This document shows positions 26,005 to 35,432 of a stretch of 64,000 bases of DNA, in pieces. How positions within the stretch are numbered: the first letter of the stretch is position 1; each line of letters starts with the position of its first letter. The notes under the pieces are model-generated. The model worked only from the letters and a program-made list of their open reading frames with translations. It did no database searches and was not told where the DNA came from. The stretch comes from [Empedobacter] haloabium (lineage in GTDB: Bacteria > Pseudomonadota > Gammaproteobacteria > Burkholderiales > Burkholderiaceae_D): contig CP136508.1 in the NCBI GenBank assembly GCA_008011715.2, positions 620,001 to 684,000 on the forward strand, given 5' to 3'. A program made the position numbers and the translations under genes.

Positions 26005-26814
26005 ATGCTGCTTGCGCTGCGCGTCGCCCGCGTCGTATTGCACCTGCTGGTCGGCATGGCGATCTGCGCGTTGCTGTTCCCATGGATCGACCGCCAGGCG
26101 CGCGAGATCCACGTGCGGCGCTGGTCGCGCCACCTGCTGGCCATCTGCAACGTCACCGTGCAGATCACGGCCGGCAGCGCGGCACCGAAGGAGCATGCGC
26201 TGGTGGTGGCGAACCACGTGTCGTGGCTGGACATCTTCGTCATCAACGCGCTGTATCCGTGCCGCTTCGTGGCCAAGGCCGAGATCCGCTCCTGGCCGCT
26301 GGCCGGCTGGCTGGTGGAGCAGGCCGGCACCGTGTTCATCGCGCGCGGCAACCGGCGCGACCTGCGCAAGGCGTTCGAGGGCCTGGTGCGGGCGTTGAAA
26401 GCCGGCGAGCGCGTGGCGTTCTTCCCGGAAGGGACGACGGCGCCGCAAGGCACGCTGCTGCCGTTCCACGCCAACCTGTTCGAGGCGGCCGTGGATGCCA
26501 GGGCGCGCGTGCAGCCGTACGCGATCCGCTATATGGACGCCGACCGCCAGCCGCACCCCTCGGTCGATTTCGTGGGCGACATGACGTTCGTGCAAAGCAT
26601 GCTGACGATCCTGCGCGGCGGTCCGATCCGCGCCCGCGTGACGATCCTGCGCTCGACCAAGGCGAAGGGCCAGCACCGTCGCCAGCTGGCCGAAAGCGCG
26701 GAGAACGCGATCCGGCACGCGCTGGGCATCGCGGCCGACGTGCCGGCGGATGAGGCGCTGCCGGAGACGGACCTGGACGACGAGACGGATGCGCCGGAGG
26801 CGCGCAGCGCCTGA
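26005..26814 (+). CDS. plsC: 1-acyl-sn-glycerol-3-phosphate acyltransferase (PlsC family)
   Basis: The 269-residue inner-membrane enzyme has an N-terminal hydrophobic anchor, the acyltransferase box NHVSWLD (Asn70-Asp76) and the glycerophosphate-binding box FPEGTT (Phe140-Thr145). It makes phosphatidic acid, or acylates a related lysolipid. The C-terminal 25 residues are strongly acidic. It lies 12 bases after pyrC' and is probably cotranscribed with it. A second PlsC-family gene lies at 38263-39003, so which is the essential enzyme cannot be told from sequence. Confidence 0.85.
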   Translation: MLLALRVARVVLHLLVGMAICALLFPWIDRQAREIHVRRWSRHLLAICNVTVQITAGSAAPKEHALVVANHVSWLDIFVINALYPCRFVAKAEIRSWPLAGWLVEQAGTVFIARGNRRDLRKAFEGLVRALKAGERVAFFPEGTTAPQGTLLPFHANLFEAAVDARARVQPYAIRYMDADRQPHPSVDFVGDMTFVQSMLTILRGGPIRARVTILRSTKAKGQHRRQLAESAENAIRHALGIAADVPADEALPETDLDDETDAPEARSA

Positions 26815-26820
26815 GAACAG

Positions 26821-26843
26821 CCCGGCACGCCGGCAGCACCGGG
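26821..26843. terminator. Weak hairpin between plsC and apaH
   Basis: CCCGG (26821-26825) and CCGGG (26839-26843) can pair across a 13-base loop in the 29-base convergent gap. There is no T-tract. It is the only candidate terminator between these two genes. Confidence 0.2.
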
Positions 26844-27722
26844 TTATCCCTTGCCCTTGGCCCGCCGGAACTCCGGGCATTCCACCTGCAGCAGCGAACG
26901 GTCCTCCAGGCACACGGCCGACAACTGCCCGCCCCACACGCAGCCGCTGTCCAGCGCAATATAGTTGTCGCGCAGCTGCAGGCCCAGCGCCGACCAGTGG
27001 CCGAACACCACCGTCACTTCCGCCGTGCGCCGGCCCGGCACATCGAACCACGGCATCAGCCCCGTGGCCGGATCGACCGTCGCGCTTTCCTTCATCTTGA
27101 AATCCATCACGCCATCGGCCGTGCAGAAGCGCATCCGCGTCAGTGCATTGACGATGCAGCGCAGCCGCGCCGCGCCGCGCAGGTCGTCGTCCCAACGGTC
27201 CGGCAGGTTGCCGTACATCTCGGCCAGGAAACCCGTCCACTGTTCGCTGCGCAGCGCCCCTTCCACCTCGCCGGCCAGCGCCATTGTCTGCGGCGCATCC
27301 CATTGCGGCAGCACGCCGCCATGCACCAACAGGTGGCCGGCTGTAAACAAGGCCATGGGACGATGGCGCAGCCAGTGCAGCAGGGCGTCGCGGTCGGGCG
27401 CGGCCAGGATCGTGTCGAGCGTATCGGAACCGGACTCCGGCCGGATCCCGTTGGCGACGGCCAGCAGGTGCAGGTCGTGGTTGCCCAGCACCGCATCGAT
27501 GCGGCCGCCGCTGCCCTGGCTCAGCGCCTGCACATAGCGCAAGGTGGACAGGGAATCCGGGCCACGATTGATCAGGTCGCCACAGAACAGGATCGCCGGC
27601 GGCGCCTGTTCCAATTGGCGTTCGCGTGCGAGAATGGCTTCTACGAGCGTCACAGTTTCTGCGTGGCAACCCTGCAAGTCACCGATGACATAGGTTCGCG
27701 TGGACGCGGTCGGCATGAACAA
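26844..27722 (-). CDS. apaH: Symmetrical bis(5'-nucleosyl)-tetraphosphatase
   Basis: The 292-residue metallophosphatase has all ApaH blocks in order: [58 protein letters not shown] and [14 protein letters not shown]. It hydrolyses Ap4A to two ADP and also removes Np4 caps from RNA. It is divergent from rfbB across 97 bases. The third residue is also methionine, so translation could start two codons later. Confidence 0.94.
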   Translation of the reverse strand: MFMPTASTRTYVIGDLQGCHAETVTLVEAILARERQLEQAPPAILFCGDLINRGPDSLSTLRYVQALSQGSGGRIDAVLGNHDLHLLAVANGIRPESGSDTLDTILAAPDRDALLHWLRHRPMALFTAGHLLVHGGVLPQWDAPQTMALAGEVEGALRSEQWTGFLAEMYGNLPDRWDDDLRGAARLRCIVNALTRMRFCTADGVMDFKMKESATVDPATGLMPWFDVPGRRTAEVTVVFGHWSALGLQLRDNYIALDSGCVWGGQLSAVCLEDRSLLQVECPEFRRAKGKG

Positions 27723-27819
27723 TTCCTATAAGCACGATTGCACTTTTCACACGCCCGTAGCGCGTTTCACATACAATCGAGGTTATTACTTAATCAACTT
27801 CGCAAAACTGGGATACTAA

Positions 27820-28893
27820 ATGATTTTTGTGACAGGTGGGGCCGGCTTCATCGGCTCGAACTTCGTGCTGGACTGGCTGGCCCAATCGGATGAGCCCGTC
27901 TTGAATTTTGACAAGTTGACCTATGCGGGTAATGTCAACAACCTGGCCTCGCTGAAGGACGATCCGCGCCACGTGTTCGTGCGCGGCGACATCTGCGACG
28001 GCGAACAGGTGCTGGCGCTGCTGCGCGAGCATCAGCCGCGCGCCATCGTGCACTTCGCGGCCGAGAGCCACGTCGACCGTTCGATCCACGGTCCGGCCGA
28101 ATTCATCAACACCAATATCAACGGCACGTTCGCGCTGCTGGAAGCGGCGCGCGCCTACTGGACGGCGCTGGAAGGCGACGCCAAGGCGGCCTTCCGCTTC
28201 CTGCATGTTTCCACCGACGAGGTGTACGGCACCCTGGGCCCGAACGATCCGCCGTTCTCCGAAACGACGCCGTATGCACCCAACAGCCCATACTCGGCCT
28301 CGAAAGCCGCGTCGGACCACCTGGTGCGCTCGTACCACCATACCTATGGCTTCCCGACGCTGACGACGAACTGCTCCAACAACTACGGCCCGTACCACTT
28401 CCCGGAAAAGCTGATCCCCCTGATCATCGCCAACGCGCAGGCCGGCAAGCCGCTGCCGATCTATGGCGATGGCCAGCAGATCCGCGACTGGCTGTTCGTC
28501 AGCGACCATTGCACGGCGATCCGTCGCGTGCTGGCCGACGGCAAGCTGGGCGAAACCTACAACGTGGGTGGCTGGAACGAGATGGCCAACCTGGACGTCG
28601 TGCACACGCTGTGCGATATCCTGGACAGCCTGAAACCGAAGGCTGGCGGCGGCAGCTACCGCGACCAGATCACCTACGTCAAAGACCGCCCCGGCCACGA
28701 CCGTCGCTACGCCATCGACGCGCGCAAGCTGGAGCGCGAACTGGGCTGGAAGCCGGCCGAGACGTTCGAGACGGGCATCCGCAAGACGGTGCAGTGGTAC
28801 CTGGACAATCCGGAATGGGTGGCCGACGTGCAGTCCGGCGCCTATGCCAAATGGGTCGAGACCAACTACTTCAATCGCGAGGCGGGCCAATGA
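27820..28893 (+). CDS. rfbB: dTDP-glucose 4,6-dehydratase
   Basis: The 357-residue extended SDR enzyme shows the NAD loop [12 protein letters not shown] at the N-terminus, [11 protein letters not shown], the catalytic STDEVYG block and the Tyr158-x-x-x-Lys162 pair (YSASK). It catalyses the second step of dTDP-L-rhamnose synthesis in the cytoplasm. It is the first gene of rfbBACD; its stop overlaps rfbA in an ATGA. A TACAAT -10-like box lies at 27772-27777, but I found no matching -35. Confidence 0.95.
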   Translation: MIFVTGGAGFIGSNFVLDWLAQSDEPVLNFDKLTYAGNVNNLASLKDDPRHVFVRGDICDGEQVLALLREHQPRAIVHFAAESHVDRSIHGPAEFINTNINGTFALLEAARAYWTALEGDAKAAFRFLHVSTDEVYGTLGPNDPPFSETTPYAPNSPYSASKAASDHLVRSYHHTYGFPTLTTNCSNNYGPYHFPEKLIPLIIANAQAGKPLPIYGDGQQIRDWLFVSDHCTAIRRVLADGKLGETYNVGGWNEMANLDVVHTLCDILDSLKPKAGGGSYRDQITYVKDRPGHDRRYAIDARKLERELGWKPAETFETGIRKTVQWYLDNPEWVADVQSGAYAKWVETNYFNREAGQ

Positions 28894-29798
28894 GCGACAC
28901 CACCACCGTACAACGCCGCAAAGGCATCATCCTGGCGGGCGGCTCCGGCACCCGCCTGTATCCGGTCACGACCAGCGTATCGAAGCAGCTGCTGCCGATC
29001 TACGACAAGCCGATGATCTACCATCCGCTGACGACGCTGATGTTGGCCGGCATGCGCGAGATCCTGATCATCTCGACCCCGCAGGACACGCCGCGCTTCC
29101 GCGACCTGCTGGGCGACGGCAGCCAGTGGGGCCTGCAGCTGTCGTACGCGGTGCAGCCGTCGCCGGACGGCCTGGCGCAGGCGCTCATCATCGGCCGCGA
29201 CTTCGTCGGCGGCGATCCGTCCGCGCTGATCCTGGGCGATAACATCTACTACGGCAACGACCTCGATGCGCTGCTGCGCAGCGCCGCGTCGGAGCCGAGC
29301 GGCGCCACCGTGTTCGCCTACCACGTGCACGATCCGGAGCGCTATGGCGTGGTCGAATTCGACCGCGACCGCCGCGCCGTCAGCATCGAGGAAAAGCCGG
29401 CCGTGCCGAAGTCGAACTACGCGGTGACGGGCCTGTACTTCTACGACAGCCAGGTGTGCGACATCGCCGCCTCGATCAAGCCCTCCGCGCGCGGCGAGCT
29501 GGAGATCACGGACGTCAACAAGGCCTATCTGGAAAAGGGCCAGCTGCGGGTGGAGCTGATGGGCCGCGGCATGGCCTGGCTCGACACCGGCACGCACGAA
29601 TCGCTGCTGGATGCGTCGCAGTTCATCGCCACCATCGAGAAGCGGCAAGGCCTGAAGGTGGCCTGCCCCGAGGAGATCGCCTACCGCAAGGGCTATATCG
29701 ACGCCGAGCAGCTGCGCCGCCTGGCCGAACCGCTCAAGAAAAACGGCTACGGCCAGTACCTGATGCAGATCCTGCAGGACAAGGTGATCCCGCGATGA
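28890..29798 (+). CDS. rfbA: Glucose-1-phosphate thymidylyltransferase
   Basis: The 302-residue nucleotidyltransferase has the signature [16 protein letters not shown], the sugar-binding region [30 protein letters not shown] and [14 protein letters not shown]. It makes dTDP-glucose, the first step of dTDP-rhamnose synthesis. The ATG at 28890 overlaps the rfbB stop and the stop overlaps rfbC (29795-29798), so the four rfb genes are a tightly coupled translation unit. The first eight residues (MSDTTTVQ) are a short extension before the conserved start. Confidence 0.95.
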   Translation: MSDTTTVQRRKGIILAGGSGTRLYPVTTSVSKQLLPIYDKPMIYHPLTTLMLAGMREILIISTPQDTPRFRDLLGDGSQWGLQLSYAVQPSPDGLAQALIIGRDFVGGDPSALILGDNIYYGNDLDALLRSAASEPSGATVFAYHVHDPERYGVVEFDRDRRAVSIEEKPAVPKSNYAVTGLYFYDSQVCDIAASIKPSARGELEITDVNKAYLEKGQLRVELMGRGMAWLDTGTHESLLDASQFIATIEKRQGLKVACPEEIAYRKGYIDAEQLRRLAEPLKKNGYGQYLMQILQDKVIPR

Positions 29799-30340
29799 AA
29801 GTCACGACCACTCCCATCGATGGCCTCTTGATCATCGAGCCGACCGTGTTCGGCGACGACCGCGGCTTCTTCTACGAGAGCTTCAATGCGCAGCGCTTCG
29901 CCGACCTGACGGGCGTGCGGGCCGACTTCGTGCAGGACAACCATTCCCGCTCCGCGCGCAACGTGCTGCGCGGGATGCACTACCAGATCCAGCAGGCGCA
30001 GGGCAAGCTGGTGCGCGTCGTCAGCGGCAGCGTGTACGACGTGGCCGTCGACCTGCGCAAGAGCTCCGCTACGTTCGGCAAGTGGTTCGGCGTCGAGCTG
30101 TCGGCCGAGAACAAGCGCCAGTTCTGGATTCCGCCGGGCTTCGCGCACGGGTTCGCGGTGACCAGCGAGTTCGCCGAATTCCTGTACAAGACCACCGATT
30201 ACTACGCCCCCGAGCACGAGCGTGCGCTGCTGTGGAACGACCCGGCGGTGGGCATCGAGTGGCCGCTGGACGGCACGCCGCTGCTGTCGGCCAAGGACCA
30301 GAAGGCGCTGCCGCTGGCACAGGCGGAAGTGTTCCCATGA
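29795..30340 (+). CDS. rfbC: dTDP-4-dehydrorhamnose 3,5-epimerase
   Basis: The 181-residue cupin epimerase carries [13 protein letters not shown], the active-site histidine in LRGMHYQ, and the second block [22 protein letters not shown] followed by Tyr-rich [12 protein letters not shown]. It carries out the third step of dTDP-rhamnose synthesis. It overlaps rfbA and rfbD by 4 bases each. Length is typical. Confidence 0.95.
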   Translation: MKVTTTPIDGLLIIEPTVFGDDRGFFYESFNAQRFADLTGVRADFVQDNHSRSARNVLRGMHYQIQQAQGKLVRVVSGSVYDVAVDLRKSSATFGKWFGVELSAENKRQFWIPPGFAHGFAVTSEFAEFLYKTTDYYAPEHERALLWNDPAVGIEWPLDGTPLLSAKDQKALPLAQAEVFP

Positions 30341-31200
30341 AGATCCTGCTGACCGGATGCAGCGGCCAGGTCGGCTACGAACTGGAGCGCAGCCTGCAGG
30401 GGCTGGGCGAGGTCGTGGCCGTCGATCGTGCCCGCATGGACCTGTCCGACCTGGACCAGGTGCGCGACGTGATCCGCGATGTGCAGCCGCGCCTGATCGT
30501 CAACCCGGCTGCCTACACGGCGGTGGACAAGGCCGAGAGCGAGCCCGAGCTGGCGCACCGCATCAACGCGCAGGCACCGGGCGTGATGGCCGAGGAGGCG
30601 GTGCGGCTGGGCGCGGCGCTGGTGCATTACTCGACCGACTACGTGTTTCCCGGCGACGACCCGGGCGCACGCGTGGAAACGGACGCGACGGGGCCGCTGA
30701 ACGTGTACGGCGCCAGCAAGCTGGCTGGCGAGCAGGCCATCGTCGCCAGCGGGGTCCCGCACCTGATCTTCCGCACCAGCTGGGTGTACGGCATGCGCGG
30801 CAAGAACTTCCTGCTGACGATGCTGCGCCTGGCCAAGGAGCGCGACGAGCTGCGCATCGTGGCGGACCAGCACGGCGCTCCCACCTGGAGCCGCACCATC
30901 GCGGACACGACGGCGACGATCCTGGCCCAAGCGCGGGCGCACGGCTTTTCGCCGGACTGGTGGCGCGAGCAGGGGGGCATCTACCACCTGAGCAGCCAGG
31001 GCCAGACCACCTGGTTCGAGTTCACCCAGGCGATCGTCGAACAGGCCGGCATCGATTGCCGGCTGCTGCCGATCACGTCGGCGGAATATCCGACGCCGGC
31101 GCGCCGGCCGCAGTACTCGGTGCTGTCCTCGCAGCGTTTGCTGGAGCGTTTCGGCCACGTACCGCACTGGCGCGAAGCACTGCGGCTCTGCATGCAGTAA
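30337..31200 (+). CDS. rfbD: dTDP-4-dehydrorhamnose reductase
   Basis: The 287-residue SDR enzyme has the nucleotide loop LLTGCSGQVGYELER, NPAAYTAVDKAESEPE, STDYVFPGD and the YGASKLAGE catalytic tyrosine-lysine pair. It reduces the keto-sugar to dTDP-L-rhamnose, the donor for LPS or exopolysaccharide rhamnose. It ends the rfbBACD unit and is followed by a strong hairpin terminator at 31250-31276. Confidence 0.94.
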   Translation: MKILLTGCSGQVGYELERSLQGLGEVVAVDRARMDLSDLDQVRDVIRDVQPRLIVNPAAYTAVDKAESEPELAHRINAQAPGVMAEEAVRLGAALVHYSTDYVFPGDDPGARVETDATGPLNVYGASKLAGEQAIVASGVPHLIFRTSWVYGMRGKNFLLTMLRLAKERDELRIVADQHGAPTWSRTIADTTATILAQARAHGFSPDWWREQGGIYHLSSQGQTTWFEFTQAIVEQAGIDCRLLPITSAEYPTPARRPQYSVLSSQRLLERFGHVPHWREALRLCMQ

Positions 31201-31204
31201 GGCG

Positions 31205-31239
31205 AACGGGGCACGGTTACGCCGCGCCCGCGCCCCGTT
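31205..31239 (+). other. First hairpin downstream of rfbD
   Basis: AACGGGGC (31205-31212) pairs with GCCCCGTT (31232-31239) across a 19-base loop that begins just after the rfbD stop. It could protect the 3' end or work together with the terminator that follows. Confidence 0.4.
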
Positions 31240-31249
31240 TGCTGCCGCT

Positions 31250-31276
31250 CCGGGCCGTGCCGGCCCGGCGGTTTTT
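31250..31276 (+). terminator. Intrinsic terminator of the rfbBACD operon
   Basis: CCGGGCC (31250-31256) pairs perfectly with GGCCCGG (31262-31268) around a 5-base loop, followed two bases later by a GTTTTT tract. This is the textbook form of a Rho-independent terminator. Confidence 0.7.
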
Positions 31277-31383
31277 CCCAGTTTCTCCTCATTAATCCGG
31301 TACAATCGCTGGTTGGCATCGATGCATGCCATTGCTGCAAAGCGGCAAAAAGCGCCAGGCTTCCCACCACGATTAATGCATAA

Positions 31384-32478
31384 ATGTTTTCCTTCTTAGT
31401 AAGCTTTGTCGCTTCCGCGTTGCTGACCTTGCTGGTCATCAAAGAAGTGCGCCTGCACGGCCCCGCGCTCGATACCGATTTTCACGGCGTGCAAAAAGTT
31501 CATGCCCACAGCGTGGCCCGCATCGGCGGGCTGTCGATTTTCCTGGCCGTCGGCTTGTCGGCCTGTATTTCCGTCTGGCGCGTCCCGGCAATGACGACCT
31601 GGATGTTGTCGTTGATGGCTTGTTCCGCCTGTGCGTTTATCGGCGGTATTGTCGAGGATTACACCGGACGGGTCAGCGCGGCGCGGCGCTTGATACTGAC
31701 GATGCTGGCGGCACTGCTCGGCTATTATCTGCTCGATGCCCGCATCGACCGGATCGATTGGGTGGCCGATGCCTTGCCGCTGCCGTATATCTGGCTGACC
31801 TTGCCGCTGACCGTGCTGGCGGTCGCGGGAATTGCCAACGCCGTTAATATCATCGACGGCTTTAACGGCCTGGCCAGCGTCGTCACCATTTGCATGCTGT
31901 TGTCGCTCGGTTATGTTGCGCTGCAGGTGAATGACATGTTCGTGCTGGTCGCCGCCCTGATGGTGGCCGGCGCCACCGCGGGGTTCCTGATCTGGAACTA
32001 CCCGGTCGGGTTGATCTTCCTCGGCGACGGCGGCGCCTACTTCATCGGTTTCATGCTGGGCGAGCTGGCGCTGTTGCTGGTCATGCGTAATCCACAGGTA
32101 TCCACGTGGTACGCGGCATTGCTGCTGATCTACCCAGCTTTTGAAACACTGTTTTCCGTTTATCGCCGCATGTTTATTCGCGGTAAATCGCCGGCCATGC
32201 CCGACGGTATTCATCTGCACAGCCTGATCTTCCGCCGCGTGGTCCAGTGGGCGGTGGGGCGGCGCGATGCACGTGCCTTGATGCGACGCAATTCCTTGAC
32301 GTCGCCTTATCTGTGGATGTTCTCGCTGATGGCCGTTATTCCCGCGACAGTATTCTGGAGCCACACCTGGGTGCTGATGCTTTTCTGCTGCCTGTTCATA
32401 ATCAGTTATGTGTGGTTATATGTCCGCATCGTGCGGTTTAAAGCGCCGCGCTGGATGATCCGCCACAAAAGGAACTAG
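31384..32478 (+). CDS. WecA/MraY-family undecaprenyl-phosphate sugar-1-phosphate transferase
   Basis: The 364-residue protein has about ten predicted membrane helices and the family's catalytic loops: VHAHSVARIGGL, the metal/uridine motif NAVNIIDGFNGLAS, FLGDGGAYFIGF and the C-terminal HLHSLIFRRV. It should transfer a sugar-1-phosphate (GlcNAc or similar) to undecaprenyl phosphate and so start a surface glycan. It follows the rfb genes after a terminator and so has its own transcription start. Codon use is less GC-biased than in its neighbours (more ATT, TTG and TAT), which hints at a different origin or relaxed selection. Confidence 0.83.
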   Translation: MFSFLVSFVASALLTLLVIKEVRLHGPALDTDFHGVQKVHAHSVARIGGLSIFLAVGLSACISVWRVPAMTTWMLSLMACSACAFIGGIVEDYTGRVSAARRLILTMLAALLGYYLLDARIDRIDWVADALPLPYIWLTLPLTVLAVAGIANAVNIIDGFNGLASVVTICMLLSLGYVALQVNDMFVLVAALMVAGATAGFLIWNYPVGLIFLGDGGAYFIGFMLGELALLLVMRNPQVSTWYAALLLIYPAFETLFSVYRRMFIRGKSPAMPDGIHLHSLIFRRVVQWAVGRRDARALMRRNSLTSPYLWMFSLMAVIPATVFWSHTWVLMLFCCLFIISYVWLYVRIVRFKAPRWMIRHKRN

Positions 32479-32559
32479 TATTTTCTGGAAGTTGGTGTAT
32501 ATTTCGGTCAGAATCACGTATCCAACGAGCTTCAGCACTTCAATATAAAGGAAAATACG

Positions 32560-32868
32560 ATGGATCTGTCGAATATGTCGGCTTCCGAATTGCGCCAACT
32601 GCAGGAGCAGATCGGCCGCGAACTGAAAAAACGCGAAACCCAGGACCTGCAAAAAGCACGTGAGCAGATATTCGCGATCGCCCAGCGCGTGGGCCTGCCG
32701 CTGAAAGACCTGATCGCCACTGGCGGCCGCGGCAAGGGCAGCACCGTCGCCGCGCGTTATCGCAATCCGGACGACACCACCCAGCAATGGACCGGCCGCG
32801 GCCGCCAGCCGAAATGGGTCAAGGAATGGGTCGATTCGGGCAAGGCGATCGACGACCTGCGTATTTAA
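32560..32868 (+). CDS. H-NS-family histone-like nucleoid protein
   Basis: The 102-residue protein starts with a coiled-coil oligomerisation helix (MSASELRQLQEQIGRELKKRE) and ends with the H-NS DNA-binding motif YRNPDDTTQQWTGRGRQPKWV. Such proteins silence AT-rich and surface-polysaccharide genes. A strong ribosome site AAAGGAAAA precedes the ATG. It sits inside the polysaccharide block, next to the relatively AT-rich WecA-like gene, which could be one of its targets; that is inference. Confidence 0.9.
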   Translation: MDLSNMSASELRQLQEQIGRELKKRETQDLQKAREQIFAIAQRVGLPLKDLIATGGRGKGSTVAARYRNPDDTTQQWTGRGRQPKWVKEWVDSGKAIDDLRI

Positions 32869-32883
32869 GACGCATCACCCGCC

Positions 32884-32936
32884 GGGGACAGGCACCTGTC
32901 TACGGGTCTTCGACCCGTAGACAGGTGCCTGTCCCC
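32884..32936. repeat. Palindromic element D, perfect 25-bp arms
   Basis: Two perfectly complementary 25-base arms (32884-32908 and 32912-32936) surround a TTC loop. The ends read GGGGACAGGCACCTGTCTAC. The outer 18 bases match element C at 20444 with two differences, whereas the inner 7 are unrelated. It begins 15 bases after the H-NS-like gene and may end its transcript. Confidence 0.95.
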
Positions 32937-32952
32937 TTTGGTTTGGCAGGAC

Positions 32953-32987
32953 TTGCCTGATATCGGTATCGCACTTACTATACCGAT
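32953..32987 (+). promoter_or_regulatory. Predicted promoter of the phosphomannomutase gene, overlapped by an 8-bp inverted repeat
   Basis: TTGCCT (32953-32958) and TACTAT (32976-32981) are 17 bases apart. An inverted repeat, ATCGGTAT (32962-32969) and ATACCGAT (32980-32987), covers the spacer and the -10 box and could be a repressor operator or a small hairpin at the transcript start. Confidence 0.42.
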
Positions 32988-33043
32988 GTTTCCAATCTTG
33001 AAAGCCCGCCGCGACTGCGGCCATGGCGCACCCACTCATATCT

Positions 33044-34426
33044 ATGGTCTCCCTGTCCAAATCCATCTTCAAAGCTTACGATATCCGCGGCATCATCGAT
33101 AAAACGCTGGATGCGGGCATCGCCCGCAAGATCGGCCACGCCTTTGGCCTGGCAGCCGTCGCGCGCGGCGAAAAGAGCGTCGTGATCGGTCGCGACGGTC
33201 GCCTGTCCGGCCCCGCGCTGGCCGCCGCCCTGGCCGAGGGCCTGCAGTCGGCCGGTGTCGACGTGATCGACCTGGGTGTCGTGGCCACGCCGATGGTGTA
33301 CTTCGGCACCAACGTGCTGGAAACGAAGTCCGGCATCATGGTCACCGGCAGCCACAATCCGCCGGACTACAACGGCTTCAAGATGGTGCTGGCGGGCGAG
33401 GCGATCTACGGTGACGCCATCACGGGCCTGTACGAAAGCATCGGCCGCGACGAAGGCAAGTTCGCCGCGCAGCCGGGCGGCTATCGCACGCACGACATCC
33501 GCGCCGCCTACCTGGAGCGCATCATCGGCGACGTGAAAATCGCGCGTCCGATCAAGATCGCCGTCGATTGCGGCAACGGCGTGGCCGGCGCGTTCGCCGG
33601 CGACCTGTATCGCGGCATGGGTTGCGAGGTCATCGAGCTGTTCTGCGAAGTGGACGGCAATTTCCCGAACCACCACCCTGATCCGGCCCATCCGGAAAAC
33701 CTGCAGGACCTGATCCGCTGCCTGCAGGAGACCGACGCCGAGATCGGCCTGGCGTTCGATGGCGACGGCGACCGCCTGGGCCTCGTCACGAAAGACGGTC
33801 AGATCATCTATCCGGACCGCCAGATGATGCTGTTCGCGGCCGAGGTACTGTCGCGTAACCCGGGCGAGCAGATCCTGTACGACGTCAAGTGCACGCGCCA
33901 CCTGGCACCCTACATCGAACAGGCCGGTGGCAAGCCGCTGATGTACAAGACCGGTCATTCGCTGGTCAAGGCCAAGCTGAAGGAAACCGGTGCGCCGCTG
34001 GGCGGCGAGATGAGCGGCCATATCTTCTTCAAGGACCGCTGGTACGGCTTCGACGACGGCCTGTATGCCGGCGCGCGCATGCTGGAGATCCTGACCAAGG
34101 AACAGGACCCATCCGCGCTGCTGAACGCGCTGCCGCAATCGGACAGCACGCCCGAACTGCACCTGCACCTGAAGGAAGGCGAGAACTTCGCGCTGATGGA
34201 CAAGCTGCGCAGCGACGCCACCTTCCCTGGCAACCGCCAGATCATCACCATCGACGGCCTGCGCGTGGAATACGAGGACGGCTTCGGCCTGGCCCGCTCG
34301 TCGAACACGACCCCTGTCATCGTCATGCGCTTCGAGGCCGAGACGCCGGCCGCGCTGGCACGCATCCAGGGCCAGTTCCGCGACGTGATCCTGGCCGCCA
34401 AGCCGGACGCCGAGCTGCCGTTCTGA
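33044..34426 (+). CDS. manB: Phosphomannomutase/phosphoglucomutase (AlgC/ManB type)
   Basis: The 460-residue alpha-D-phosphohexomutase has the phosphoserine loop VTGSHNPPDYNG (Ser103), the metal loop AFDGDGDRLG, the sugar-binding GGEMSGHIFF and a C-terminal phosphate-binding block LARSSNTTP. It interconverts hexose 6- and 1-phosphates and feeds GDP-mannose and nucleotide-sugar synthesis for the surface glycans made nearby. ATG 33044 (MVSLSKSIFKAYDIRG) matches the family start; an in-frame ATG at 33023 would add seven residues. Neither has a strong ribosome site. Confidence 0.9.
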   Translation: MVSLSKSIFKAYDIRGIIDKTLDAGIARKIGHAFGLAAVARGEKSVVIGRDGRLSGPALAAALAEGLQSAGVDVIDLGVVATPMVYFGTNVLETKSGIMVTGSHNPPDYNGFKMVLAGEAIYGDAITGLYESIGRDEGKFAAQPGGYRTHDIRAAYLERIIGDVKIARPIKIAVDCGNGVAGAFAGDLYRGMGCEVIELFCEVDGNFPNHHPDPAHPENLQDLIRCLQETDAEIGLAFDGDGDRLGLVTKDGQIIYPDRQMMLFAAEVLSRNPGEQILYDVKCTRHLAPYIEQAGGKPLMYKTGHSLVKAKLKETGAPLGGEMSGHIFFKDRWYGFDDGLYAGARMLEILTKEQDPSALLNALPQSDSTPELHLHLKEGENFALMDKLRSDATFPGNRQIITIDGLRVEYEDGFGLARSSNTTPVIVMRFEAETPAALARIQGQFRDVILAAKPDAELPF

Positions 34427-34448
34427 GGTCCTGGTCGCAAGAGCTGTA

Positions 34449-35432
34449 ATGAACATCCTGCTGGTGCGCGTCTCCTCGCTGGGAGACGTGCTGCACAACC
34501 TGCCCATCGTGGCGGACATCCGCCGCCATTTCCCCGACGCGAACATCGACTGGGTGGTGGAGGAGGGCTACGTCAGCCTGGTGCGCCTGAACCAAGAAGT
34601 GCGCAACATCATCCCGTTCGCGCTGCGGCGCTGGCGCAAGCAGCTCGGCGATAAAGCCGTGCGCGCCGAGATCGGGCAGTTCTTCCGCACCCTGCGCCAG
34701 GTCGAATACGACTACGTGTTCGACACCCAGGGCCTGCTGAAGACCGGCATCATCATGGGCGCGGCGCGCATCGTGCGCGGTGGCCAGAAGGTCGGCCTGG
34801 CCAACGGCAGCGAAGGCTCCGGCTACGAGGGCATCTCGCGCATCTTCCACAGCAAGAGCATTCCGCTCGACCCGCGCACCCACGCGGTCGCGCGCGGCCG
34901 CCTGGTCGTCGCGGCCGCGCTGGGCTACCAGGTCGATACGCCGGCCGATTTCGGCTTGCCCGAGGTGTCGCCGCACGATCCGAAACCGGCGTGGATGCCG
35001 GCCGAACCGTATGCGGTGTACTTCCACGGCACCGCGCGCGACGCCAAGAAGTGGGCGCCCGCGAACTGGATCGAACTGGGACGGGCGCTGGCGCCGCTGC
35101 CCATCCTGCTGCCATGGGGCTCGCCCAAGGAGCAGGCGGAAGCCCAGGCGCTGGCCGCTGGCCTGCCGAATGCGCGCGTGCTGCCGCGGCTGTCGATGGC
35201 GGACGCCGTGCTGCTGGCGCGCCATGCCGCGCTGGCGGTCGGTGTCGACACCGGCCTGACGCATATCGCCGCCGCGTTCAGCCGGCCGGTGGTGGAGATC
35301 TATTGCGATTCGCCGCGCTGGAAAACGGAAGGCAACTGGTCGCCGCGGATCATCAACTTGGGCGACAAAGGCGCGCCGCCGTCCGCCGCCGAGGTGATCG
35401 CCGCGGCCAAGCGCCTGCTGCCGTCGCAATGA
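34449..35432 (+). CDS. waaC: Lipopolysaccharide heptosyltransferase I
   Basis: The 327-residue GT9 glycosyltransferase begins MNILLVRVSSLGDVLHNLPI, the ADP-heptosyltransferase hallmark. It also contains FDTQGLLKTG and the donor-binding C-terminal region VGVDTGLTHIAAAFSRPVVEIY. It adds the first heptose to Kdo2-lipid A at the inner face of the cytoplasmic membrane. The stop overlaps waaA by 4 bases, so the inner-core genes are coupled. Confidence 0.93.
   Translation: MNILLVRVSSLGDVLHNLPIVADIRRHFPDANIDWVVEEGYVSLVRLNQEVRNIIPFALRRWRKQLGDKAVRAEIGQFFRTLRQVEYDYVFDTQGLLKTGIIMGAARIVRGGQKVGLANGSEGSGYEGISRIFHSKSIPLDPRTHAVARGRLVVAAALGYQVDTPADFGLPEVSPHDPKPAWMPAEPYAVYFHGTARDAKKWAPANWIELGRALAPLPILLPWGSPKEQAEAQALAAGLPNARVLPRLSMADAVLLARHAALAVGVDTGLTHIAAAFSRPVVEIYCDSPRWKTEGNWSPRIINLGDKGAPPSAAEVIAAAKRLLPSQ

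Noticed and set aside
27739..27777. Promoter of rfbB based on TACAAT at 27772-27777
   Set aside because: No -35 hexamer at 16-18 bases upstream; kept only as a remark in the rfbB entry.
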